From the NCBI GenBank assembly GCA_026400105.1, contig JAPLPQ010000099.1, forward strand, positions 1 to 64,000: a stretch of 64,000 nt of DNA. The letters are read 5' to 3'. Below are positions 9,687-18,132 of this stretch, piece by piece; position 1 is the stretch's first letter, and each line of letters starts with the position of its first letter. The notes beneath the pieces are model-generated. The model was given only the letters and a program-made list of their open reading frames with translations, did not search any database and had not been told where the DNA came from. The position numbers were made by a program, and so were the translations under genes. Origin of the DNA: Burkholderiales bacterium (GTDB lineage Bacteria > Pseudomonadota > Gammaproteobacteria > Burkholderiales > Burkholderiaceae_C).

Positions 9687-10445
9687 TCAGTTCAGCGGCC
9701 GCAGCACGTCGGCGAGGTCGGGGCTCTTGGGGTCGAGCCGCAGGTTGCGCTCCACGCTCGCGATATGCTGCTCCATCAGCCGCACGGCGGCGCGGGCGTC
9801 GCGCTTTTCCAGCGCATCGACCAGGCGCACATGGTCGTCCTGCGAATGCTGGGCCGAGTGCGAGGACTGGTACATCAGCGAGATCAGCGAGGAGCGGCTC
9901 AGCAAGTCGGCCAGCAGGTCGGCCAGCACCTCGTTGCCCAGCATGCGCGCCAGCACCATGTGGAAGTCGGCCAGCAGTCTGGTGCGGCCCGGCACGTCGA
10001 CCCGCGCCACCGCCTCGCGTTCCTGCTGCAGGTGGGCCCGCAGGCTGGCGATCTGCGGCTCGGTGATGCAGGCGCAGAGCTGGCGCAGCATCGCGCTCTC
10101 GAGCATCAGCCGGACCTGGAACACCTGGCGCGCCTCCTCGATGCTGGGTGTGGCGACGAAGGCGCCGCGCGCCGGCTCCAGCGTCACCAGATGGTCGCGC
10201 GAGAGCTGGTTCAGCGCCTGCCGCACCAGGGTGCGCGACACCTGGAAGATGTCGGCGATCTTCTGCTCGGCCAGCTTGGTGCCCGGCATCAGGCGCCGTT
10301 CGACGATCGCGGTCGTGATGGCCTCGACGATCCTTTGCGTGGCGCCGGGCACGGCATCGCCGGCACTGGCTGCCGCGCCCGACCGGGGCCCGCGCAGGGA
10401 GTCGGTGGACGGCAGCGGCTGGGTTTTCTGTTTCTTCTGGGGCAT
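9687..10445 (-). CDS. GntR family transcriptional regulator (FCD-type effector domain)
   Basis: 252 aa; wHTH IVEAITTAIVERRLMPGTKLAEQKIADIFQVSRTLVRQALNQLSRDHLVTLEPARGAFVA. Confidence 0.92.
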   Translation of the reverse strand: MPQKKQKTQPLPSTDSLRGPRSGAAASAGDAVPGATQRIVEAITTAIVERRLMPGTKLAEQKIADIFQVSRTLVRQALNQLSRDHLVTLEPARGAFVATPSIEEARQVFQVRLMLESAMLRQLCACITEPQIASLRAHLQQEREAVARVDVPGRTRLLADFHMVLARMLGNEVLADLLADLLSRSSLISLMYQSSHSAQHSQDDHVRLVDALEKRDARAAVRLMEQHIASVERNLRLDPKSPDLADVLRPLN

Positions 10446-10482
10446 GGTTATTGCTTGATCGGTGGTGGCAAATGTGCACCAG

Positions 10483-10494
10483 ACTGTATACAGT
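10483..10494. promoter_or_regulatory. Perfect palindrome ACTGTATACAGT, candidate GntR operator
   Basis: 12-bp perfect inverted repeat in the gntR/uraH divergent intergenic region; core CTGTATACA recurs at 12202-12210. Confidence 0.6.
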
Positions 10495-10554
10495 CATTTC
10501 ACGAACATGCAAGAACCGGACCCGGCCACTTGCATCCCGAAGAAAGGAAATCCG

Positions 10555-10911
10555 ATGGGACATCTCAGTACCCACGTGCTCGACACGATGAATGGCTGCC
10601 CCGCAGCCGGCATGCAGGTCACGCTGCAGCGGCAGCAGGCCGAGGGTTACGCCACGCTGCAGTCCTTCGCGCTCAATGCCGACGGTCGCTCGCCGCAAGG
10701 GCCCCTGCTCGACGCCGCCACGCTGGCCGTCGGGCGCTACCGCCTGCTGTTCGAGGTCGGCGCCTATTTCCGCGCCCGTGGCGTCGCGCTGCCCGAGCCG
10801 GCCTTCCTCGACCGCGTGCCGGTCGAGTTCGGTATTGCCGATGCGGCGGCCCACTACCATGTGCCGCTGCTGGTCAGCCCCTGGTCCTATTCCACCTACC
10901 GTGGCTCCTGA
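10555..10911 (+). CDS. uraH: 5-hydroxyisourate hydrolase (transthyretin-like)
   Basis: MGHLSTHVLDTMNGCPAAGMQVTLQ ... C-terminal SPWSYSTYRGS signature; SD-like aaagga upstream. Confidence 0.95.
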   Translation: MGHLSTHVLDTMNGCPAAGMQVTLQRQQAEGYATLQSFALNADGRSPQGPLLDAATLAVGRYRLLFEVGAYFRARGVALPEPAFLDRVPVEFGIADAAAHYHVPLLVSPWSYSTYRGS

Positions 10912-10923
10912 AGCGAGGTCCTG

Positions 10924-12141
10924 ATGGATTCCTACCTGTTCGACTGGGTCAACCTGCTGCTGCGCTGGGCCCATGTCATCACCGCGGTGGCCTGGATCGG
11001 CGCCTCCTTCTATTTCGTCATGCTCGACAACAGCCTGTCGCCGCCCGAGCACGCCGACCTCAAGGCCAAGGGCGTCGATGGCGAGCTGTGGGCGGTGCAC
11101 GGCGGCGGTTTCTACCATTCCAACAAGTACATGCTGGCGCCCAACTGGCTGCCGCTGCCGCAGAACCTGCACTGGTCCTACTGGGAAAGCTACTCGACCT
11201 GGCTGACCGGCTTCGGGCTGTTCACCTCGCTCTACCTGTTCAATGCCGGCAGCTTCCTGATCGACAAGAGCGTGCATGACTGGCCGCCCGCGCTGGCGAT
11301 CATGGCCGCGCTTGGTTTCCTGGCGGCGTTCTGGCTGCTCTATGACGCCATCTGCCGCAGCCTGGGGCGCGGCAGGCGCGGCGACCTGATCGTCGGCGTG
11401 GGTGTGCTGGGCCTGGTGACCTTGGCCGCCTGGCTGGCCTGCCAGCTGTTCGCGGGCCGGGCCGCCTTCTTGCTGGTCGGCGCCATGCTGGCGACCGCGA
11501 TGAGCGCCAATGTCTTCTTCCTGATCATTCCGGGCCAGCGCAAGGTGGTGGCGGCGCTGCGCGCCGGCCTGGCGCCCGATCCGGTCCACGGCCAGCGCGG
11601 CAAGCAGCGCAGCGTGCACAACACCTATTTCACGCTGCCGGTGCTGATCGCGATGCTGTCCAACCACTACGGCTGGCTCTACCAGGCCCGGCACAACTGG
11701 CTGGTGCTGGTGCTGCTGATGCTCGCTGGCGCGCTGATCCGGCACAGCTTCGTGGCGCGACACCGGGCCCATGTGCAGGGGCGCCGCACGCCCTGGGAAG
11801 TGGCCGGCGCCGGGCTGCTGGTGCTGGCGGGCCTGATCTTCTGGCTGGCGCCCACGCCAGCCGCGCCGGCCCTGGCAACCGAAGCCGCCGAGGCCCGGCC
11901 GGCCAGCCTGGCCGAGCCCAAGGCCGTGATCGACCAGCGTTGCGTGCTCTGCCACAACGCCGAGGTGCAGAACAAGGGGGTGGCCCTGCACACCGAGGCG
12001 CTGATCCTTCAGCACGGCCTGGCCATCTACCAGCAGGCGGTGCTGCTGCGCCAGATGCCGCTCAACAATGCGACCGGCATCACCGAGGCCGAGCGCCTCG
12101 TGATCCGGCGCTGGTTCGACGCCGGCATGCCCCGGCACTGA
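10924..12141 (+). CDS. puuD: Urate hydroxylase PuuD (membrane domain plus C-terminal cytochrome c domain)
   Basis: 405 aa; multi-TM; RWAHVITAVAWIGASFYFVMLDNSL; C-terminal haem motif CVLCHN. Confidence 0.92.
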   Translation: MDSYLFDWVNLLLRWAHVITAVAWIGASFYFVMLDNSLSPPEHADLKAKGVDGELWAVHGGGFYHSNKYMLAPNWLPLPQNLHWSYWESYSTWLTGFGLFTSLYLFNAGSFLIDKSVHDWPPALAIMAALGFLAAFWLLYDAICRSLGRGRRGDLIVGVGVLGLVTLAAWLACQLFAGRAAFLLVGAMLATAMSANVFFLIIPGQRKVVAALRAGLAPDPVHGQRGKQRSVHNTYFTLPVLIAMLSNHYGWLYQARHNWLVLVLLMLAGALIRHSFVARHRAHVQGRRTPWEVAGAGLLVLAGLIFWLAPTPAAPALATEAAEARPASLAEPKAVIDQRCVLCHNAEVQNKGVALHTEALILQHGLAIYQQAVLLRQMPLNNATGITEAERLVIRRWFDAGMPRH

Positions 12142-12200
12142 GCCCTGGCCCCCGATCTGGTGCGCCGCCTGGCCCGAAGCGGTGCATCATTTCGCTTGAA

Positions 12201-12220
12201 ACTGTATACAAATTTGTATT
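12201..12220. promoter_or_regulatory. Candidate operator ACTGTATACAAATTTGTATT upstream of ABC importer
   Basis: Contains CTGTATACA shared with 10484-10492, and a 14-bp perfect palindrome ATACAAATTTGTAT (12206-12219). Confidence 0.55.
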
Positions 12221-12307
12221 CAGATCAGGCTGGGGCCTGGCATCGATCTTGCGACTGAGGCTGCATGCCGCCCCGAGCGGTTTCCAGACCCTTCCCTTGG
12301 AGTCCTC

Positions 12308-13336
12308 ATGAACAAGCGCCAATTCCTGCAAGTCACCGCTGCCCTGGCCGTTGCTACCCTCGGCCAGGCCCATGCACAGACCCCGCTCAAATTCCAGCTC
12401 GACTGGCGCTTCGAGGGCCCCTCGGCCCTGTTCGTCCAGCCGGCGGCCAAGGGCTATTTCAAGCAGGCCGGGCTCGATGTCACGATCGATGCCGGCAACG
12501 GCTCGAGCGGTACCGTGACCCGCGTCGCCTCGGGCAGTTACGACATCGGCCTGGCCGACGTCGCCGCGCTGATGGAGTTCCACGCCAACAACCCCGAGGC
12601 CCCGAACAAGCCGGTCGCGGTCATGATGGTCTACAACAACACGCCGGCGGCGGTGCTGGCGCTCAAGAAGTCGGGCATCAAGTCCCCGGCCGACCTCAAG
12701 GGCAAGAAGCTCGGCGCCCCGGTGTTCGATGCCGGCCGCAAGGCCTTCCCGATCCTGGACAAGGCGAACAAGATCGGTGCCGTCAGCTGGACCGCGATGG
12801 AGCCCTCGCTGCGCGAGACCATGCTGGTGCGCGGCGACGTCGACGCGATCACGGGCTTTTCCTTCACCTCGCTGCTCAACCTCGAGGCGCGCGGCGTCAA
12901 GGCCGACGAGGTCGTGCTGCTGCCCTACGCCGACTACGGCGTCAAGCTCTACGGCAACGCCATCATCGCCTCGCCCAAGCTGATCAAGGAAAACCCGGCC
13001 GCGCTCAAGGCCTTCCTGAGCGCCTTCGCCAAGGGTGCCAAGGAGGTCATGGCCAACCCGCCGGCCGCGATGGAGGCGGTCAAGGCGCGCGACGGCATCA
13101 TCAACCTGCCGATGGAGACGCGCCGGCTGCAGCTCGCGATCGATTCGGTCGTCGCCAGCCCCGATGCACGCCGCGAGGGCTTCGGCCGCGTCGATCCGGG
13201 CCGCCTGAGCCTGATGGCGAGCCAGGTCTCGGACGCCTACGCCACCAAGACCCGGGTCGATGCCGGCGCGATCTGGAACGGCAGCTTCCTGCCGCCGGCG
13301 GCCGAGCTCGACATCCTGCCCAAGGCCAAGAAATAA
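12308..13336 (+). CDS. ABC transporter substrate-binding protein (SsuA/ThiY/NMT1-like)
   Basis: 342 aa; signal peptide ending in AHA; LKFQLDWRFEGPSALFVQPAAKGYFKQAGLDVTIDAGNGSSGTVTRVASGSYDIGLAD. Confidence 0.9.
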   Translation: MNKRQFLQVTAALAVATLGQAHAQTPLKFQLDWRFEGPSALFVQPAAKGYFKQAGLDVTIDAGNGSSGTVTRVASGSYDIGLADVAALMEFHANNPEAPNKPVAVMMVYNNTPAAVLALKKSGIKSPADLKGKKLGAPVFDAGRKAFPILDKANKIGAVSWTAMEPSLRETMLVRGDVDAITGFSFTSLLNLEARGVKADEVVLLPYADYGVKLYGNAIIASPKLIKENPAALKAFLSAFAKGAKEVMANPPAAMEAVKARDGIINLPMETRRLQLAIDSVVASPDARREGFGRVDPGRLSLMASQVSDAYATKTRVDAGAIWNGSFLPPAAELDILPKAKK

Positions 13337-13346
13337 GGGGCACCCG

Positions 13347-14174
13347 ATGGACAGCGCAATCGAAACCCCCTTCGTCGATTTCCAGAACGTCTGGCTGGCC
13401 TACAACGAGGAACTCTGGGCCGAGGGCAAGTTCGCGGTCGAGGACATCAACCTGCAGGTCAAGCGCGGCGAGTTCATCGCCATCGTCGGGCCCTCGGGCT
13501 GCGGCAAGTCGACCTTCATGAAGCTGACCACCGGCCTCAAGGCGCCGAGTCGCGGCAGCATCAAGGTCGACGGCCAGCCGGTCACCGGCCCGCTCAAGAT
13601 CTCGGGCATGGCCTTCCAGTCCTCCTCGCTGCTGCCCTGGCGCAGCACGCTCGACAACGTGCTGCTGCCGCTCGAGATCGTCGAGCCCTACCGCGCGACC
13701 TTCAAGCAAAAGCGCGCCGAATATGTCGAGCGCGCGCGCCAGCTGCTCGCGACCGTCGGCCTGGCCGGCTACGAGGACAAGTACCCGTGGGAGCTCTCGG
13801 GCGGCATGCAGCAGCGCGCCAGCATCTGCCGCGCGCTGATCCACCAGCCCAAGATGCTGCTGCTCGACGAGCCCTTCGGCGCGCTCGACGCCTTCACGCG
13901 CGAGGAGCTCTGGTGCACGCTGCGCGACCTGCACGCTGCGCAGGGCTTCAACGTGATCCTGGTCACGCACGACCTGCGCGAAAGCGTGTTCCTGGCCGAT
14001 ACCGTCTACGTGATGAGCAAGAGCCCGGGTCGCTTCGTCGTCAAGCGCGACATCGAGCTGCCGCGCCCGCGCGACCTCGAGCTGACCTACACCCCGGCCT
14101 TCACCGACATCGTGCACGAGCTGCGCGGCCATATCGGCGCCATGCGCAAGGCCGGCGCCGTCATCAACCAATGA
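13347..14174 (+). CDS. ABC transporter ATP-binding protein (SsuB/TauB-like)
   Basis: Walker A GPSGCGKST, signature LSGGMQQR, Walker B LLLDEPFGALD. Confidence 0.94.
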   Translation: MDSAIETPFVDFQNVWLAYNEELWAEGKFAVEDINLQVKRGEFIAIVGPSGCGKSTFMKLTTGLKAPSRGSIKVDGQPVTGPLKISGMAFQSSSLLPWRSTLDNVLLPLEIVEPYRATFKQKRAEYVERARQLLATVGLAGYEDKYPWELSGGMQQRASICRALIHQPKMLLLDEPFGALDAFTREELWCTLRDLHAAQGFNVILVTHDLRESVFLADTVYVMSKSPGRFVVKRDIELPRPRDLELTYTPAFTDIVHELRGHIGAMRKAGAVINQ

Positions 14175-14956
14175 ACCGGAAGTCCGCAATGAAAAGCAAG
14201 AACATCGAGCGCTGGTCGCCCTGGCTGCTGCTGCTCCTGATCATCGTGCTGTGGCAGACGCTGACCAGCGCCTTCCAGGTCTCGGAATTCATCTTCCCGA
14301 GCCCGGCCCGCATCCTCGACCAGGCGATCGAATACCACGCCGTGATCGCAGGCCACGCCTGGCGCACCTTCTGGGTCACGATGGTCGGCTTCGGCCTGGC
14401 GATCCTGGTCGGCGTGCTGCTGGGCTTCCTGATCGGCAGCTCGCGCGTCGCCTACGCGGCGGTCTACCCGCTGATGACGGCCTTCAACGCGCTGCCCAAG
14501 GCGGCCTTCGTGCCGATCCTGGTGGTCTGGTTCGGCATCGGCGTCGGCCCGGCGATCCTGACCGCCTTCCTGATCAGCTTCTTCCCGATCACGGTCAACA
14601 TCGCGACCGGGCTGGCCACGCTCGAGCCCGAGCTCGAGGACGTGCTGCGCGTGCTCGGCGCCCGACGCTGGGACGTACTCATGAAGGTCGGCCTGCCGCG
14701 CTCGCTGCCGTATTTCTTCGGTTCGCTCAAGGTCGCGATCACGCTGGCCTTTGTCGGCACCACGGTGTCCGAGATGACCGCCGCCAACGAGGGCATCGGC
14801 TACCTGCTGATCTCGGCCGGCTCGGCGATGCAGATGGGCCTGGCCTTCGCCGGCCTGCTGACCGTCGGCGTGATGGCGATGCTGATGTACGAACTGTTCA
14901 GCCTGATCGAGAAGCACACCACGGGCTGGGCGCACCGGGGTTCGCAGGGGCATTGA
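14171..14956 (+). CDS. ABC transporter permease (SsuC-like)
   Basis: EAA-like loop LEPELEDVLRVLGARRWDVLMKVGLPRSLPYFFGSLKVAITLAFVG; ATGA overlap with the ATPase gene. Confidence 0.92.
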   Translation: MNRKSAMKSKNIERWSPWLLLLLIIVLWQTLTSAFQVSEFIFPSPARILDQAIEYHAVIAGHAWRTFWVTMVGFGLAILVGVLLGFLIGSSRVAYAAVYPLMTAFNALPKAAFVPILVVWFGIGVGPAILTAFLISFFPITVNIATGLATLEPELEDVLRVLGARRWDVLMKVGLPRSLPYFFGSLKVAITLAFVGTTVSEMTAANEGIGYLLISAGSAMQMGLAFAGLLTVGVMAMLMYELFSLIEKHTTGWAHRGSQGH

Positions 14957-15020
14957 GCCGCTCCAGGTCGGCACCACGCCGTCCCTGCCGTCCCGCGCCG
15001 CCCCCGCTGCCCCCGCTGCC

Positions 15021-17672
15021 TCAGGCGGCGCGGGCGGTGTAGTGCCGGAACCACTGCTCGAACTGCCCCGCCGGCAGCGGCTTCGAATACCAGAAGCCCT
15101 GCACCTTGTCGCAGCCCATCGCCCGCAGCTGCTCGACCACCAGCGGGTCCTCGATGCCCTCGGCGATGGTCTTGATGCCCATGCTCTGGGCAATCTGGAT
15201 GATCGCGCGCACGATGGTCCGGTCCTGCTCGTCCTCGCGCAGGTTGGCGATGAAGGAGCGGTCGATCTTGAGCTTGTCGACATTGAGCCGCTTGAGGTAG
15301 GACAGGCTCGAATAGCCGGTGCCGAAATCGTCGATCGACAGCTCGATGCCCTTGGCCTGCCACTGCGCCACCGTCGCCAGGATCGCGCTGTCGCTGTGCA
15401 GCAGGGTCGATTCGGTCAGTTCCAGCTCGAGCCGTTTCGGATCGAGTCCGCTCTCGGCCAGTATCTCGAGCAATTCCGGCCCGAGCTGGCCGTGGCGGAA
15501 CTGCACCGCCGACAGGTTGACCGCCATGCGCAGCTGACTCCAGCCGGCCCGATGCCAGGCGGCGCCCTGGCGGCAGGCCTCCTGCAGCACCCAGCGCCCG
15601 ATCGGCGCGATCAGTCCGCTTTCCTCGGCCACGCCAATGAAGGTGCCCGGTTGCAGCAGGCCCCGTTGCGGGTGGTTCCAGCGCAGCAGGGCCTCGACGC
15701 CGACCACCTCGCTGTTGTTCAGCGCCACCTGGGGCTGGTAATGCAGCTCGAACTCCTCGCGCTCGAGCGCCAGCCGCAAGTCGTCGCAGGTCTGCAGGTA
15801 ATGCCGCAGGCTCTCGTTCATCTGCGGTTCGAAGATGCGGAACCTGCCGCGTCCGGCTTTCTTGGCTTCGTAAAGCGCGAGGTCGGCATGGCGCATCAGG
15901 CTGCCGATGTCGCGCCCGTGCTGGGGATAGATGGAGCCCCCGATCGAGAACGACAGCAGCGGCTTGATACCCTCGACCTCGAGCGGCTCCGCGATCCGGG
16001 CCAGGATGCGCTGGCAGACCAGCTGCAACTGCTCGATGGCATGCAGATCCAGCAGCACCACCATGAATTCATCGCCCGACAGGCGGCACAGCGTGTCTTC
16101 CGCGCGCAGGCTGCTGGCCACCCTGGCGGCCACGCTCTTGAGCAGCCGGTCGCCCATGGCGTGGCCGTAGACATCGTTGAAATGCTTGAAGTTGTCGAGG
16201 TCCAGGTAGAGCACGCCCAGGCTGCTGCCGTCGTGCTCGGCAATGCTCAGCGCCTGCTGCAGACGATCCTGGCCCAGGGTCCGGTTCGGCAGGCCGGTCA
16301 GGGGGTCGTGGTAGGCCAGGAACTCGATCTGTTCGAGCGCACGCTTTTGCTCGGTGGTGTCGGTGATGACCGAGTGCAGCAAGTCCTGCGCGCCCATGCG
16401 GATGCCTGTGGTCAGGACCCGGGCCGGGAAGGGCTCGCCGTCTGAGCGGCAATGCAGCCATTCGGTCTCGAAGCTGCCGTGCTTGATCACGGCATCCTGC
16501 AATTCGGCCAGCTTGTCGCTGGTCTTGCGCCCATCGGCCTGCCAGAGCGGCGACAGTTCGGTCGGTGTGCGACCCCTGATCTCCTCGATGCTGTCGAAGC
16601 GGAACATCGCCAGGCTGGCCTGGTTGGCCGCGACACAGCGCGAGTCGCTGTCGTAGAGCAGGATCGGCTGGTGCGTATCCTCGAACAGCTTGCGAAAACG
16701 CTCCTGGCTCTCGCGCTGTACTTCCTCGCTGCGCTTGATCTGCGTGATGTCCTGCAGGCTGCCAGACAGGGTCTGCAGCTTGCCCTGCGGGTCGAACACG
16801 AACTCGGTGATGCTGCGCAGCCATTTCACCTCCGTTCCGACCAGGATGCGATAGCTCACTGCGTAGCTGCTGTTGCCGCGTGCCGCCGCCGCCCAGCCGG
16901 CCTCGATCAGGCCCTTGTCGTCGGGGTGGACCTGGGCCATGAAGTCGGAATAGCTGACCGGGGTGCCGACGGCAATCCCGAAGATGCGGTAATACTCGTC
17001 CGACCAGCGGGCCTGGCCGGAGCCGACCTCCATCGTCCAGCTGCCGACATGGGCCAGGGACTGGGCCCGCTCCAGCTCGGCCTGCGACTCGCCGAGTCGG
17101 CGCATCTGGCGCCGGACGGTCTTGGCTGTCGTGCGCCCGATCATGCCGGCCACCAGCGCAGCCAGCATCAGCAGGCCGGCGACCACCTGTGGCGGTGCCT
17201 TGTTGCCGAACTCGTGGCCCTGCTGATGCAGCCCGTAGACCGACAGCACCGCGGCGACCGTCGCCAGCATCAGTGCCAGCGTCATGCGCCGACCGAGCAT
17301 GCAGCCGCCCACCATGGTGGCGATCGGCAGCGCGACCCATGAAATGTTGTAGAGGCCAGTCCCTATCAGGGCGCCGCTCCAGCCGATCAGCAGCAGGCCC
17401 CAGCACATCAGATGCACGGCCCACGAGATCCGGCCGATGCGAGCCCAGTAGAGCATCAGCAGGCCGATCACGGTCAGACCGGGCCCGCCTGGCCGGAGCT
17501 CGGACTCCCACAGCAGGTTGGCAATGAAGATGATCAGCCCCGTGCCCAGCAGCAGCAGGCCTAGCCTGCGCATCAGTCTCTCGCCGCCGGCTTTGCCAGG
17601 CTCCTGAGCGCCCTCGTTCTCGTACGCAGCCAGCATCGATGGCTTTCCTGACATGTCAAGCTTGTATGGCAT
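15021..17672 (-). CDS. MASE-like membrane/PAS/GGDEF/EAL protein (c-di-GMP turnover)
   Basis: 883 aa; PAS-PAC segments; variant GGDEF site CRLSGDEFMVVL; canonical EAL VEALLRWNHP, DDFGTGYSSLSYL. Confidence 0.92.
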   Translation of the reverse strand: MPYKLDMSGKPSMLAAYENEGAQEPGKAGGERLMRRLGLLLLGTGLIIFIANLLWESELRPGGPGLTVIGLLMLYWARIGRISWAVHLMCWGLLLIGWSGALIGTGLYNISWVALPIATMVGGCMLGRRMTLALMLATVAAVLSVYGLHQQGHEFGNKAPPQVVAGLLMLAALVAGMIGRTTAKTVRRQMRRLGESQAELERAQSLAHVGSWTMEVGSGQARWSDEYYRIFGIAVGTPVSYSDFMAQVHPDDKGLIEAGWAAAARGNSSYAVSYRILVGTEVKWLRSITEFVFDPQGKLQTLSGSLQDITQIKRSEEVQRESQERFRKLFEDTHQPILLYDSDSRCVAANQASLAMFRFDSIEEIRGRTPTELSPLWQADGRKTSDKLAELQDAVIKHGSFETEWLHCRSDGEPFPARVLTTGIRMGAQDLLHSVITDTTEQKRALEQIEFLAYHDPLTGLPNRTLGQDRLQQALSIAEHDGSSLGVLYLDLDNFKHFNDVYGHAMGDRLLKSVAARVASSLRAEDTLCRLSGDEFMVVLLDLHAIEQLQLVCQRILARIAEPLEVEGIKPLLSFSIGGSIYPQHGRDIGSLMRHADLALYEAKKAGRGRFRIFEPQMNESLRHYLQTCDDLRLALEREEFELHYQPQVALNNSEVVGVEALLRWNHPQRGLLQPGTFIGVAEESGLIAPIGRWVLQEACRQGAAWHRAGWSQLRMAVNLSAVQFRHGQLGPELLEILAESGLDPKRLELELTESTLLHSDSAILATVAQWQAKGIELSIDDFGTGYSSLSYLKRLNVDKLKIDRSFIANLREDEQDRTIVRAIIQIAQSMGIKTIAEGIEDPLVVEQLRAMGCDKVQGFWYSKPLPAGQFEQWFRHYTARAA

Positions 17673-17765
17673 CGATTTTCATACAGAAAACGTTTGCGTT
17701 TTCATGGCAAGGGTTTTTCTTAGCCGGGGCTGCGGGCGGGCAGGGCGGTCCGCTGCCCGTTCGAG

Positions 17766-17870
17766 GTCGCGGTCGCGGTCATGCTGGCCTGCGTCGACCT
17801 GCTGGCCGCTGGCGTGGTAGCGATGCTGATGTGCAAGTTGTTGAACCTGATCGAGAATCGAATTGACGGG
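17766..17870 (+). pseudogene. C-terminal remnant of an SsuC-type ABC transporter permease
   Basis: VAVAVMLACVDLLAAGVVAMLMCKLLNLIENRIDGYG aligns by eye with FAGLLTVGVMAMLMYELFSLIEKHTTGWA of the intact permease at 14171-14956. Confidence 0.7.
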
Positions 17871-18041
17871 TACGGGTGTACCTTGCCAAATAGGAAGCAC
17901 CCTTTGCAAGCGCCCGCTGGCCAATTCGTCGGCCACCATGGCCTCGGGCATCAGCACGATGACCAGATCCAGCGTGGCCAGCCGTCGCATCATGCCCACG
18001 CTGTTGAGCTGGAAGCGACCAACTACTTCAACTTTCTTCAT
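17865..18041 (-). pseudogene. C-terminal remnant of a LysR-family regulator (substrate-binding domain)
   Basis: KVEVVGRFQLNSVGMMRRLATLDLVIVLMPEAMVADELASGRLQRVLPIWQGTPVPV is a typical LysR effector-domain tail, lacking HTH and most of the protein. Confidence 0.72.
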
Positions 18042-18132
18042 GCCATCACGATGGCATCTCACCCGCCAACTGACGGAAAACTGATCAATTTTTTCCTGGA
18101 AGAAAAATCGACCGTATGCTAGACTTTCATTT

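Noticed and set aside
9664-12138. 824-aa minus-strand ORF across gntR/uraH/puuD
   Set aside because: Antisense or frame-shifted shadow of uraH and puuD; low-complexity H/R/Q/G composition and no motif.
14987-15035. Short CCCCCGCTG direct repeats and CGCCGC/GCGGCG pairing at the end of the ABC permease gene, considered as a terminator or repeat element
   Set aside because: Too short and GC-rich, overlaps coding sequence of the EAL gene, no T tract.
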